This document shows positions 8,915-16,308 of a DNA stretch of 64,000 nt, one piece after another. The notes beneath the pieces were generated by a model. That model saw only the letters and a list, made by a program, of their open reading frames with translations. It searched no databases and had not been told where the DNA came from. The DNA is taken from assembly GCF_900099995.1 (NCBI RefSeq), contig NZ_FNCZ01000001.1:930001-994000 (forward strand), in the 5' to 3' direction. The position numbers and the translations under genes are program-made. This DNA comes from Winogradskyella thalassocola. Its GTDB lineage: Bacteria > Bacteroidota > Bacteroidia > Flavobacteriales > Flavobacteriaceae. Positions within the stretch are counted from its first letter, which is position 1. Each line of letters opens with the position of its first letter.

Positions 8915-9955
8915 CTAAAAACTGAAATGATCTATAAACTCACTTATAAGCACAGGAGATGGATATTTTGTAAGGGATTTAATTGAAATGGCTTCTTTTG
9001 GAAGTGATTCCACATCAATAATCCAGAATTTTGTGTGTAAGTGCTGATGAGATAGTTTATGCACAATATCTACTTCATTGTATAAGGAATAATCTAAGTG
9101 TTCAATCTTTAATACGGTGTCTTTAAAATTTAAAAGGTGAAACTCTTCTGCTGTCAAACTTTTTTCAGATTCTATTAAAGGAAATTGATAAAGATGTTGC
9201 CATATCCCTTTTTCGATACGTTTTTCAAAAAGTGTCTTTTTATGGTGATCCATAAATACTAAAAAGTTGAAGTATTTAACGGTAACCTTTGTTTTCTTCA
9301 ATTTTACAGGAAGCACATCAATCGTTTGGTTTTTTAAAGCAACACAGCTGTCTTGTAAAGGGCAAGCAGAACAATCTGGATTTTTGGGTTTGCACTGTAT
9401 TGCACCAAACTCCATAATAGCTTGGTTGTAGGTTGCAGGTTGCTTGTGGTCTATTAAGGTTGAGGCTAATAATTTGAATTCTTTTATCCCTAGAGATGAG
9501 TTTATGGGAGTGTCTATTCCAAAGTATCGCGATAGTACACGATACACATTACCATCTACTACGGCTGCAACTTCGTTAAAAGCAATCGATGCAATGGCGC
9601 TTGCGGTATAATCCCCAACTCCTTTTAGTTTTAATAAGTCTTTATAATTATCTGGAAATTCGCCATCCAATTCATTAACAATATGTTTTGCTGTAAAATG
9701 AAGATTTCGAGCTCTAGAATAATAACCTAAGCCTTGCCATAATTTTAAAATTGACGTTTCTGAGGCGTTCGCAAGATCAAAAATTGTCGGATATTGAGTA
9801 ACAAATGCGTCATAATATGGTAATCCTTGCTTAACTTGGGTTTGTTGTAAAATTATTTCGGATAGCCAAATGTAATATGGATTACGGGTTTCTCTCCAAG
9901 GTAATTCTCTCTTTTTAATTGAGTACCAGTTGATTAGTTTGCTGTTGAAATCCAT
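8915..9955 (-). CDS. mutY: A/G-specific adenine DNA glycosylase
   Basis: Removes adenine mispaired with 8-oxoguanine. The 346-residue protein has the helix-hairpin-helix LKGVGDYTASAIASIAF, the catalytic Asp in AAVVDGNVYRVLSRYFG, and the Glu in SEIILQQTQV. The 4Fe-4S ligands are CKPKNPDCSACPLQDSC, spaced C-x6-C-x2-C-x5-C. The C-terminal third is the NUDIX-like domain that recognises 8-oxoG. It is divergent from the HU gene, with both promoters in the 134-base gap. Confidence 0.96.
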   Translation of the reverse strand: MDFNSKLINWYSIKKRELPWRETRNPYYIWLSEIILQQTQVKQGLPYYDAFVTQYPTIFDLANASETSILKLWQGLGYYSRARNLHFTAKHIVNELDGEFPDNYKDLLKLKGVGDYTASAIASIAFNEVAAVVDGNVYRVLSRYFGIDTPINSSLGIKEFKLLASTLIDHKQPATYNQAIMEFGAIQCKPKNPDCSACPLQDSCVALKNQTIDVLPVKLKKTKVTVKYFNFLVFMDHHKKTLFEKRIEKGIWQHLYQFPLIESEKSLTAEEFHLLNFKDTVLKIEHLDYSLYNEVDIVHKLSHQHLHTKFWIIDVESLPKEAISIKSLTKYPSPVLISEFIDHFSF

Positions 9956-9975
9956 TTCGTGTTTTTAATGAAAAG

Positions 9976-9983
9976 CAAAATTA
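9976..9983 (-). promoter_or_regulatory. Possible -7 element for mutY
   Basis: On the minus strand the bases read TAATTTTG, an exact TAnnTTTG match 20 bases before the mutY start. No convincing -33 TTG is visible. Confidence 0.35.
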
Positions 9984-10016
9984 AATGTTTATTGTGTTAA
10001 ATTTTAATTAATTACG

Positions 10017-10049
10017 TTTGAACTATTGAAATTAAATTACCTATATTTG
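10017..10049 (+). promoter_or_regulatory. Promoter of the HU gene
   Basis: TTTG at 10017-10020 and TATATTTG at 10042-10049, separated by 21 bases: a full match to the Bacteroidota housekeeping promoter, 41 bases before the HU start codon. Confidence 0.75.
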
Positions 10050-10089
10050 CATCCCTTAGAATTTATAGTAACCCTAAAACTAGTAAAAA

Positions 10090-10380
10090 ATGACAAAAGC
10101 TGATTTAGTAGCGAAAATATCTGATAAATTAGGTATAGAAAAAGGTGATGTACAAGCTACAGTTGAAACCTTTATGGAAGAAGTAAAAACATCTTTAGAG
10201 AGCGGAGATAACGTATATTTAAGAGGTTTCGGAAGTTTCATTATTAAAACAAGAGCTGAAAAAACAGGTCGTAATATTTCAAAAAATACTACAATAAAAA
10301 TTCCTGCACACAACATTCCAGCATTTAAGCCTGCTAAAGTATTTTTAGAAGGAGTTAAATCTAATGTTGAGGTTAACTAA
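10090..10380 (+). CDS. HU-family nucleoid DNA-binding protein
   Basis: A 96-residue histone-like protein, slightly longer than the 90 typical of HU. It starts MTKADLVAKISDKLGIEKGD. The beta-arm region contains the signature VYLRGFGSFIIKTRAEKTGRNI (split here by usual family variation), followed by the arm tip with Pro (IKIPAHNIPAFKPAK). It bends DNA and helps organise the nucleoid. A strong promoter precedes it, and the 29-codon mS38-like gene starts 44 bases downstream, before the first terminator, so the two are probably cotranscribed. Confidence 0.93.
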   Translation: MTKADLVAKISDKLGIEKGDVQATVETFMEEVKTSLESGDNVYLRGFGSFIIKTRAEKTGRNISKNTTIKIPAHNIPAFKPAKVFLEGVKSNVEVN

Positions 10381-10424
10381 GAAAGCATTTAAACAAAATA
10401 TTAATTTAAAAAGCATTATTTATT

Positions 10425-10514
10425 ATGCCAAGTGGTAAAAAAAGAAAAAGACACAAGGTAGCGACGCACAAGCGTAAGAAACGTAGACGCGCTAATCGTC
10501 ACAAGAAAAAATAA
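10425..10514 (+). CDS. 29-residue AURKAIP1/COX24 (mS38-like) small basic protein, probably ribosome-associated
   Basis: A short ORF with an ATG at 10425 and a TAA at 10512-10514. The product begins MPSGKKRKRHKVATHKRKK and ends RRRANRHKKK; more than half of the residues are Lys, Arg or His. It matches my recollection of tiny Bacteroidota proteins annotated as AURKAIP1/COX24 domain, related to the C-terminus of mitochondrial ribosomal protein mS38 and to bS22 of mycobacteria. A role in the small ribosomal subunit is inferred from that likeness. It lies between the HU gene and ribonuclease G, followed at once by a terminator. No Shine-Dalgarno site is visible, as is normal here. Confidence 0.8.
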   Translation: MPSGKKRKRHKVATHKRKKRRRANRHKKK

Positions 10515-10520
10515 ATTGTT

Positions 10521-10546
10521 AAAAGTAGTTTTAGAACTACTTTTTT
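10521..10546 (+). terminator. Intrinsic terminator after the mS38-like gene
   Basis: Stem AAAAGTAGTT / AACTACTTTT with a TTAG loop and a run of six T, ending the HU/small-protein transcript. Confidence 0.8.
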
Positions 10547-10686
10547 CAGTTTTAAAGAAACGTTCTTTGATATAGAATCGGTGGTATTTAATAGAGTACC
10601 TATGATTTGTTGGATATTACATCCTGTGTCAAATAATTTAGTAAAATCCATCTAACTCAATGAAGAGCTAGATATAAATTAACATT

Positions 10687-12231
10687 ATGAACAAGGAATT
10701 AATCGTAAGATCGAGTTCAGATATTGTTGATTTTGCCTTATTAAAAGATGGAAAACTTATTGAATTACACAAAGACGAAGAGGATAACAACTTTGCGGTA
10801 GGCGATATTTTTATTGCCAAAATCCGTAAAGTTATTCCTGGTCTAAACGCCGCGTTTGTTAACGTTGGCTACGAGAAAGATGGTTTTTTACACTATCATG
10901 ATCTAGGACCGCAAATGCCTTCACTTTTAAAATTCATTAAGCGTGTAAGCACAGGGAAATTAAGGGATTACACCCTTAAAGACTTTCCTATGGAAAAAGA
11001 TTTAGATAAAAATGGCAGCATTGCGAATGCCATAAAATCTAATCAATCCATATTAGTACAAGTAGTAAAAGAACCAATCTCTACAAAGGGACCGCGCATT
11101 AGTTCAGAATTGTCTATTGCCGGAAGATACATTGTCTTGGTACCGTTTTCTAATCGTATTTCAATTTCACAAAAAATTGAATCGCAAGAAGAGAAAGACC
11201 GTCTAAAAAGACTCGTAAAGAGTATTACACCTAAAGGGTTTGGAGTTATTATTCGTACTGTAGCAGAAGGCAAAAAAGTTGCCGAGCTAGATAGTGATTT
11301 ACAGAATTTGCTGGATCGATGGACAGCAATGTGTAAAAAAATGTACAAAGCACATCACCCAACTAAAGTATTGGGAGAAATGAATAAAGCATCCTCAATT
11401 TTGAGAGATATTTTTAATGATTCGTTCTCTGGTATTGTTGTAGATGATGAAGAAATGTATGTACAAGTAAAAGATTACGTGCAACAAATTGCACCGAAAA
11501 AAGAATCTATAGTAAAGTACTACAAAAATGGTGTACCGATTTTCGAAAAATTTGGCATAGAACGTCAAATTAAAACATCATTTGGTAGAACAGTTTCTAT
11601 GGCTAAAGGCGCTTACTTGGTAATAGAACATACTGAAGCACTACATGTTGTAGATGTTAACAGTGGTAACCGATCTAATAAAGAAACTAACCAAGAAGAC
11701 ACAGCCTTAGAAGTCAACATGATCTCCGCCCAAGAAATTGCCAGACAATTGCGTTTGCGAGATATGGGAGGCATTATCGTTATCGATTTTATTGATATGG
11801 GTAAAGCAGAGAATAGAAAAAAGCTTTATAATTATCTTAGAGATGAGATGAAAGATGATAAAGCAAAGCATAAAATATTGCCGCCGAGTAAGTTTGGATT
11901 AGTTCAGATAACCAGACAGCGCGTTAGGCCAGAACGCAATATTAAAACGAAAGAAGAAAATCCTAATTTAGTAGGAGGAGATGAAATCGAAGCACCAATT
12001 AAAGTGGTGGAACGTATTAATCAAGACCTTCAGCGTATTTTCAAAAAAGACCATAAAAAGGTGATTCTTAATACACACCCTTTTATAGCAGCCTTTTTAA
12101 CCAAAGGGTTTCCATCAGTACGTTCAAAGTGGTTTATTGAACACAAAAAATGGGTAAAAGTTTTACCTAGAGATGCTTACACATATCTTGAATACCATTT
12201 TTTCGATAAGAATGGTGACAAAATTAAATAA
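10687..12231 (+). CDS. rng: Ribonuclease E/G family endoribonuclease
   Basis: A 514-residue RNase E/G catalytic protein that cleaves AU-rich single-stranded RNA in rRNA maturation and mRNA decay. An N-terminal S1-type segment (about residues 38-125, GDIFIAKIRKVIPGLNAAFVN) precedes the 5'-sensor region. The DNase-like catalytic part has the metal ligands in VVDVNSGN and IVIDFIDMG. The length fits RNase G without the long C-terminal scaffold of RNase E. The zinc-link CPxCxG motif near the end of gammaproteobacterial enzymes is not seen, as I expect in Bacteroidota. It follows a 140-base leader and ends at a strong terminator. Confidence 0.93.
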   Translation: MNKELIVRSSSDIVDFALLKDGKLIELHKDEEDNNFAVGDIFIAKIRKVIPGLNAAFVNVGYEKDGFLHYHDLGPQMPSLLKFIKRVSTGKLRDYTLKDFPMEKDLDKNGSIANAIKSNQSILVQVVKEPISTKGPRISSELSIAGRYIVLVPFSNRISISQKIESQEEKDRLKRLVKSITPKGFGVIIRTVAEGKKVAELDSDLQNLLDRWTAMCKKMYKAHHPTKVLGEMNKASSILRDIFNDSFSGIVVDDEEMYVQVKDYVQQIAPKKESIVKYYKNGVPIFEKFGIERQIKTSFGRTVSMAKGAYLVIEHTEALHVVDVNSGNRSNKETNQEDTALEVNMISAQEIARQLRLRDMGGIIVIDFIDMGKAENRKKLYNYLRDEMKDDKAKHKILPPSKFGLVQITRQRVRPERNIKTKEENPNLVGGDEIEAPIKVVERINQDLQRIFKKDHKKVILNTHPFIAAFLTKGFPSVRSKWFIEHKKWVKVLPRDAYTYLEYHFFDKNGDKIK

Positions 12232-12240
12232 TATCTATTA

Positions 12241-12275
12241 AAAAAGCCCAACTGAAAATTTCAGTTGGGCTTTTT
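12241..12275. terminator. Bidirectional intrinsic terminator after rng
   Basis: AAAAAGCCCAACTGAAA pairs perfectly with TTTCAGTTGGGCTTTTT. It can end rng on the plus strand and the 35-codon ORF on the minus strand. Confidence 0.9.
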
Positions 12276-12296
12276 GTTTTTAAAATAGATCTATAT

Positions 12297-12404
12297 TTAT
12301 TTGTAACGTCTTTTTGTATTCCAAACTATTGAAGTTGCGTTGCTAAACTGTTTTGTTTTCGTCCCTACTTTGCTTTCTGCGGCGATTTGATTATTTAATT
12401 TCAT
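12297..12404 (-). CDS. Small hypothetical protein (35 residues) with its own promoter
   Basis: An ORF from ATG at 12404 to TAA at 12297-12299 encodes MKLNNQIAAESKVGTKTKQF followed by SNATSIVWNTKRRYK. It is basic, lacks a hydrophobic segment, and I do not recognise it. Support as a gene comes from context. An exact -7 element (TAAATTTG on this strand) sits 33 bases upstream with a TTG 23 bases further, and a bidirectional terminator lies 20 bases after the stop. The unit promoter-ORF-terminator is complete within the 375-base gap between rng and the Bax-inhibitor gene. It could instead be a small RNA. Confidence 0.45.
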   Translation of the reverse strand: MKLNNQIAAESKVGTKTKQFSNATSIVWNTKRRYK

Positions 12405-12436
12405 AATATATTAGTTTTCTCGTTTTTTTCGAGGTG

Positions 12437-12470
12437 CAAATTTACGATGCTTATACGCATTAGAGCACAA
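12437..12470 (-). promoter_or_regulatory. Promoter for the 35-codon ORF
   Basis: On the minus strand: TTG (12470-12468), 23 bases, then TAAATTTG (12444-12437). The -7 element is an exact consensus match pointing at the small ORF. Confidence 0.55.
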
Positions 12471-12551
12471 TAGATTTGACGTATTTCTATGGTATATTAA
12501 CCTTATTTTGTTTTTTTTAACAAAAAACAGGATAAAATAAAATATTTAAAA

Positions 12552-12590
12552 GAAAACCCCAACTGAAATTTTCAGTTGGGGTTTTCTTTT
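12552..12590. terminator. Bidirectional intrinsic terminator downstream of the Bax-inhibitor-1 gene
   Basis: GAAAACCCCAACTGAAA pairs with TTTCAGTTGGGGTTTTC, flanked by A and T runs. The stem core CCCAACTGAAA is the same as in the terminator at 12241-12275. Confidence 0.88.
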
Positions 12591-12606
12591 TTGATATAAT
12601 TTGATA

Positions 12607-13323
12607 TTAATCTCTAGACATAAATATGCTTAAAATATACCAGAATAATAACATTAATGAAGCAAACAAACCTAGAGCAGCCGGAATATAATCATCAACG
12701 CCATACGTTTTTACCAAATTAGAGGTTTGATACAAAATTGACCCTCCTGCTAATAAACACATCGCTACTGAGAACCATAAGCCTAAACTAAAACCAAATA
12801 GGGTTCCAGCTATAATTAAACCTATAGCTATAAAGAAGCCTATAGTTAATCCTGTTTTTAAAAATGAGAAATCAGACTTGGTCATTAATACAACGGCAGA
12901 TAAGCCGGTAAACAATGCTAAAGTAACAATTGCCGCTTGGTTTAGAATTTCTGGACCAGACTCCATATAATAAGCAGCCATATATATTAATGGTACAAAG
13001 ATTAATGCTTGAAAAAAGATGTAAATGCCATACGCCATGTATTGCGTGTTTTTATCAGTAGTTTTCATAGCTAGCCCTTCAGCATATCTAGTGGCCAACA
13101 TAAAACCACCAAGCACTAATAACCATTTGTAGCCTTCTGTCATAGATAACATAAACTCTACAACGGTGTCACTTTGTAGTAAAAGATATTCAAAAAGTAT
13201 AAAGACAAGTACGCCTCCTGCAACATGTCCGTATGTTTTTTTATAAAATGTAGCGCGTTCAACGTCGGAAATGCTGCCTATTACTATTTTTTCTGAGGTT
13301 TGACTCGGGAATTGATTGTCCAT
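12607..13323 (-). CDS. Bax inhibitor-1/YccA family integral membrane protein
   Basis: A 238-residue protein with about seven hydrophobic helices, starting after a short polar N-terminus. It is of the bacterial BI-1/YccA/YetJ group: the segment VERATFYKKTYGHVAGGV leads into the first helix, and the last helices end in FWYILSIFMSRD. Members are pH-sensitive calcium leak channels (B. subtilis YetJ) or modulators of FtsH (E. coli YccA); which applies here is unknown. It is monocistronic or follows the zinc peptidase after a weak terminator. Confidence 0.9.
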   Translation of the reverse strand: MDNQFPSQTSEKIVIGSISDVERATFYKKTYGHVAGGVLVFILFEYLLLQSDTVVEFMLSMTEGYKWLLVLGGFMLATRYAEGLAMKTTDKNTQYMAYGIYIFFQALIFVPLIYMAAYYMESGPEILNQAAIVTLALFTGLSAVVLMTKSDFSFLKTGLTIGFFIAIGLIIAGTLFGFSLGLWFSVAMCLLAGGSILYQTSNLVKTYGVDDYIPAALGLFASLMLLFWYILSIFMSRD

Positions 13324-13382
13324 TTTAGATTTAAAGATTGGTTAGTTTAACTAATGTAGGTATTTTCAGTAGTATTTCAAAC

Positions 13383-13411
13383 AAAAAAAAGCTCCGATTA
13401 CTCAGAGCTTT
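13383..13411 (-). terminator. Intrinsic terminator after the zinc peptidase gene
   Basis: On the minus strand, stem AAAGCTC / GAGCTTT with a 10-base loop followed by eight T. Confidence 0.75.
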
Positions 13412-13436
13412 AATTGTATGTATTTGTTTTATTTGG

Positions 13437-14141
13437 TTAATCTCTACCACCAAATACTTGTAGTGCCCAGTATAATAAAGACGCTAATGCACCAATAGCA
13501 GCAACTAAATACGTTCTAGCAGCCCATTTTAAGGCATCTTCAGAACCTTTATATTCATCTGGTGTTAGCATGTTTTTATTTTTTAACCAAGCTAAAGCTC
13601 TGTTACTTGCGTCGTATTCTACAGGTAAAGTAATAAAGCTAAATAATGTAGCAAAGCCCATAAAAACTAAACCAGCAACAGCAACCCAATAGCCAATACC
13701 TATGCCTGCGGCAGCACCTAAGATTAAACCACCAATAACTAACCACTGCGACATTCCTGAGGTTACACTTACAATTGGCACTAATGCCGAACGCATACCT
13801 AAAGCACTATAAGCTTGTGCGTGTTGTACGGCGTGTCCACATTCGTGAGCAGCAACAGCAGCCGAAGCAGCGTTTCTTTGATTATAAACAGACTCGCTTA
13901 AGTTTACTGTTTTATTTTTTGGATTGTAATGATCTGTTAATTGTCCTGGTGTAGAAATAACCTCTACATCAGTGATACCATTATCTGCCAACATTTTTTC
14001 TGCAATTTCTCTACCAGATAAACCATTTCGTAATTGTATTTTGGAGTATTTAGCAAATTTTTTTTTAAGTTGATTACTCACTAACCAGCTTACTAAAGCA
14101 ATAGCACCAATTAGTATGTAATATCCCATCATTCCACTCAT
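13437..14141 (-). CDS. YugP-family neutral zinc metallopeptidase
   Basis: A 234-residue membrane-bound peptidase. The first helix (residues 5-22) anchors it. The zinc motif is in AAHECGHAVQHAQAY (HExxH form HECGH, about residue 100), followed by hydrophobic helices. The C-terminal DASNRALAWL and YLVAAIGALASLLYWAL segments match the YugP family. Length is close to the B. subtilis protein (about 225). Substrates are unknown. Bax-inhibitor-1 lies downstream on the same strand; ald is the upstream neighbour. Confidence 0.9.
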   Translation of the reverse strand: MSGMMGYYILIGAIALVSWLVSNQLKKKFAKYSKIQLRNGLSGREIAEKMLADNGITDVEVISTPGQLTDHYNPKNKTVNLSESVYNQRNAASAAVAAHECGHAVQHAQAYSALGMRSALVPIVSVTSGMSQWLVIGGLILGAAAGIGIGYWVAVAGLVFMGFATLFSFITLPVEYDASNRALAWLKNKNMLTPDEYKGSEDALKWAARTYLVAAIGALASLLYWALQVFGGRD

Positions 14142-14246
14142 AATTTGAAATTTTTAATTCATGTAAATTTAATAAATGAATTGCAAATAATGAGCCAAAT
14201 TTGAGTTAAGAAATTTTGTCAGGATTTTAGATGACAATGGCTAACT

Positions 14247-15347
14247 TTACATAGCATCAACAGACCAATTGAAGGCTTCAGCGATTTCTTCATAAACGAT
14301 TTTGCCTTTAACAATATTTAATCCTTTTGCTAAAGTTTCGTCATTTTTACATGCCGTTTCCCAACCTTGATTGGCTAAACGTAACACATAAGGTAACGTT
14401 ACATTAGTTAAAGCTAAAGTTGATGTGTATGGCACAGCTCCTGGCATATTAGCAACACAATAATGTACAACATCATCAATAATAAATGTTGGGTCCTCGT
14501 GTGTTGTTGCTCTTGTTGTTTCCATACAACCACCTTGGTCTACAGCAACATCCACCAAAACAGTGCCTGGTCGCATGTCTTTAAGCATATCTCTAGTGAT
14601 TAGTTTAGGTGCTTTTGCTCCTCTTACTAAGACACCGCCAATAATTAAATCATGATCTTTGATACGTCTTCTAATATTGTACTCGCTTGAAAACTCCGTT
14701 ACCACATGGCTAGGCATTACGTCGTTTACATAACGCAGTTGCTTCATATTGATGTCCATAACCGTAACATGGGCACCTAAACCAGCAGCCATTTTAGCCG
14801 CTTGAATACCAACGATACCCGCACCTAAAACTAAGACACGTCCTGGAGGTACACCTGGTACTCCTCCTAACAATACTCCACGACCTTTAATCGGTTTTTC
14901 TAAATATTTAGCTCCTTGCTGAATGGCCATTCTTCCGGCAACCTCAGACATTGGAGTTAATAATGGAAGTGTGCCATCTTTATCTTCAACCGTTTCGTAG
15001 GCAATACAAACGGCTTCGCTTTTTAACATGGCTTTTGTTAAAGGTTCGCTAGAAGCAAAATGAAAATAGGTAAATACCACATGATGCGATTGTATTAAAG
15101 GATATTCTTCTTCAATTGGTTCTTTTACCTTTACAATCATGTCGCTAGAGGTGTAAACATCGGTTATAGTTTCTAACACAATGGCTCCAGCATTTATATA
15201 ATCTAAATCCGAAAATCCGCTACCAAAACCAGCATCTTTCTGAACATATACGGTATGTTTGTTTTTTGTTAGCTCGAAAACGCCAGCAGGTGTCATACCA
15301 ACTCTGTTTTCATTGTTTTTAATTTCCTTTGGGACTCCGATTTTCAT
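14247..15347 (-). CDS. ald: Alanine dehydrogenase
   Basis: A 366-residue NAD-dependent enzyme interconverting L-alanine and pyruvate plus ammonia. It starts MKIGVPKEIKNNENRVGMTP, the AlaDh/PNT N-terminal signature. The substrate Lys lies in MIVKVKEP and the catalytic His in HHVVFTYFHFASS. The Rossmann loop VLVLGAGIVGIQAAKMAAGLGA (about residues 170-190, quoted in family form) ends in an Asp (VMDIN), which favours NAD. The segment VANMPGAVPYTSTLALTNVT closes the substrate site. It has a 430-base upstream gap with no other gene, so it is probably a single-gene unit. Confidence 0.95.
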   Translation of the reverse strand: MKIGVPKEIKNNENRVGMTPAGVFELTKNKHTVYVQKDAGFGSGFSDLDYINAGAIVLETITDVYTSSDMIVKVKEPIEEEYPLIQSHHVVFTYFHFASSEPLTKAMLKSEAVCIAYETVEDKDGTLPLLTPMSEVAGRMAIQQGAKYLEKPIKGRGVLLGGVPGVPPGRVLVLGAGIVGIQAAKMAAGLGAHVTVMDINMKQLRYVNDVMPSHVVTEFSSEYNIRRRIKDHDLIIGGVLVRGAKAPKLITRDMLKDMRPGTVLVDVAVDQGGCMETTRATTHEDPTFIIDDVVHYCVANMPGAVPYTSTLALTNVTLPYVLRLANQGWETACKNDETLAKGLNIVKGKIVYEEIAEAFNWSVDAM

Positions 15348-15777
15348 TTGTTTTTTTAATTTAATAAATCTGTCAAATGGAATTCGCTAATTAAATTATC
15401 GATTAGATTCAATTTTTTAATTAAGCTCATTTCATAGGTTTTGTAGATTTTGAGATTAATAAGCGTAAGAAAGTACCATCAAAAAAACTAGCTATGCAAA
15501 TTTTAATATAACGATGATTTTATTTTTATGAAATCAGTATTATGAAGCTTTAATTTTGAAAACTCTTAAAAATAGGGTTGACTTTGAGGGCAATATGATA
15601 TTCGGATAATGTTTAAATTTTTTGAATAAAGTGCTGTTTTGATTATGGGTTATCCGTAAAAAATTACAGGAAATTATAATCGAACGAATGTGGTTTTTAT
15701 AAATAGTGATACGGATACCTCGCTTAGAGAGATTGGTGACGAATGAACCAATCTTAAAAAGAAATTTAAAAAGAGGA
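15348..15777. other. 430-base gap upstream of ald without a recognisable gene
   Basis: I see no credible ORF. It holds inverted repeats only: CGGATAA (15604) against TTATCCG (about 15651), and AGATTGGT (15730-15737) against ACCAATCT (15747-15754), the latter lacking a T run. A weak -7-like site (AAAATTTG on the minus strand near 15499) could serve ald. Confidence 0.5.
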
Positions 15778-16197
15778 TCAGTCTCTTCTAGACTCTAAAA
15801 CCATTTTAACAACCTTATTGTTTTCAAAAAACAAAACGAGCTGCATAGGACCTTCGTTATCAAAACTGGCTCTTTCACCAACATAATAAATATAAGAATC
15901 CGTTTCTTCCGGATACATATCATTAGGTTTACCTAATTGATCAAAAACGTCTTGTTTTGTATCATTAATAAATAGGTCTCTATCCATAACATCATCAACC
16001 ATTTGAGACCGAAGGGAAGGTTCAGATTGCCATCTTTCAGAATCGAAACGTTCGTTAAACTGATAAATTAAGGTGGTTGCTAAAACAAATGCCAGAAAGA
16101 AAATTAAACCAACTTGATTGACCTGATTATTACGAAAATCAAAATAATCCTTAAGCGATTTGCGCTTCTTTTTAGGTGTGGGTTGATCTAAAAACAT
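15778..16197 (-). CDS. Small single-pass membrane protein with SmpA/BamE-like C-terminal domain
   Basis: A 139-residue protein. A basic cytoplasmic N-terminus (PTPKKKRKSLKDYFDFRNN) is followed by one membrane helix (about residues 29-47, VGLIFFLAFVLATTLIYQF). The external 90-residue domain includes INDTKQDVFDQLGKPNDMYP, which resembles the G-x-P turn of the SmpA/OmlA/BamE fold and of small flavobacterial proteins of that type. Function unknown. It lies 112 bases after leuS on the same strand and may be cotranscribed with it. Confidence 0.65.
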   Translation of the reverse strand: MFLDQPTPKKKRKSLKDYFDFRNNQVNQVGLIFFLAFVLATTLIYQFNERFDSERWQSEPSLRSQMVDDVMDRDLFINDTKQDVFDQLGKPNDMYPEETDSYIYYVGERASFDNEGPMQLVLFFENNKVVKMVLESRRD

Positions 16198-16308
16198 AGG
16201 ATTAGAATTTATTTAACTTCCCGAATTACATAGTTGGCAACAGAGTCACGATAACTTTGAGACCAATATATAATTGGCAACAAAGTTATGATGATATGTT
16301 TTAGAAGT

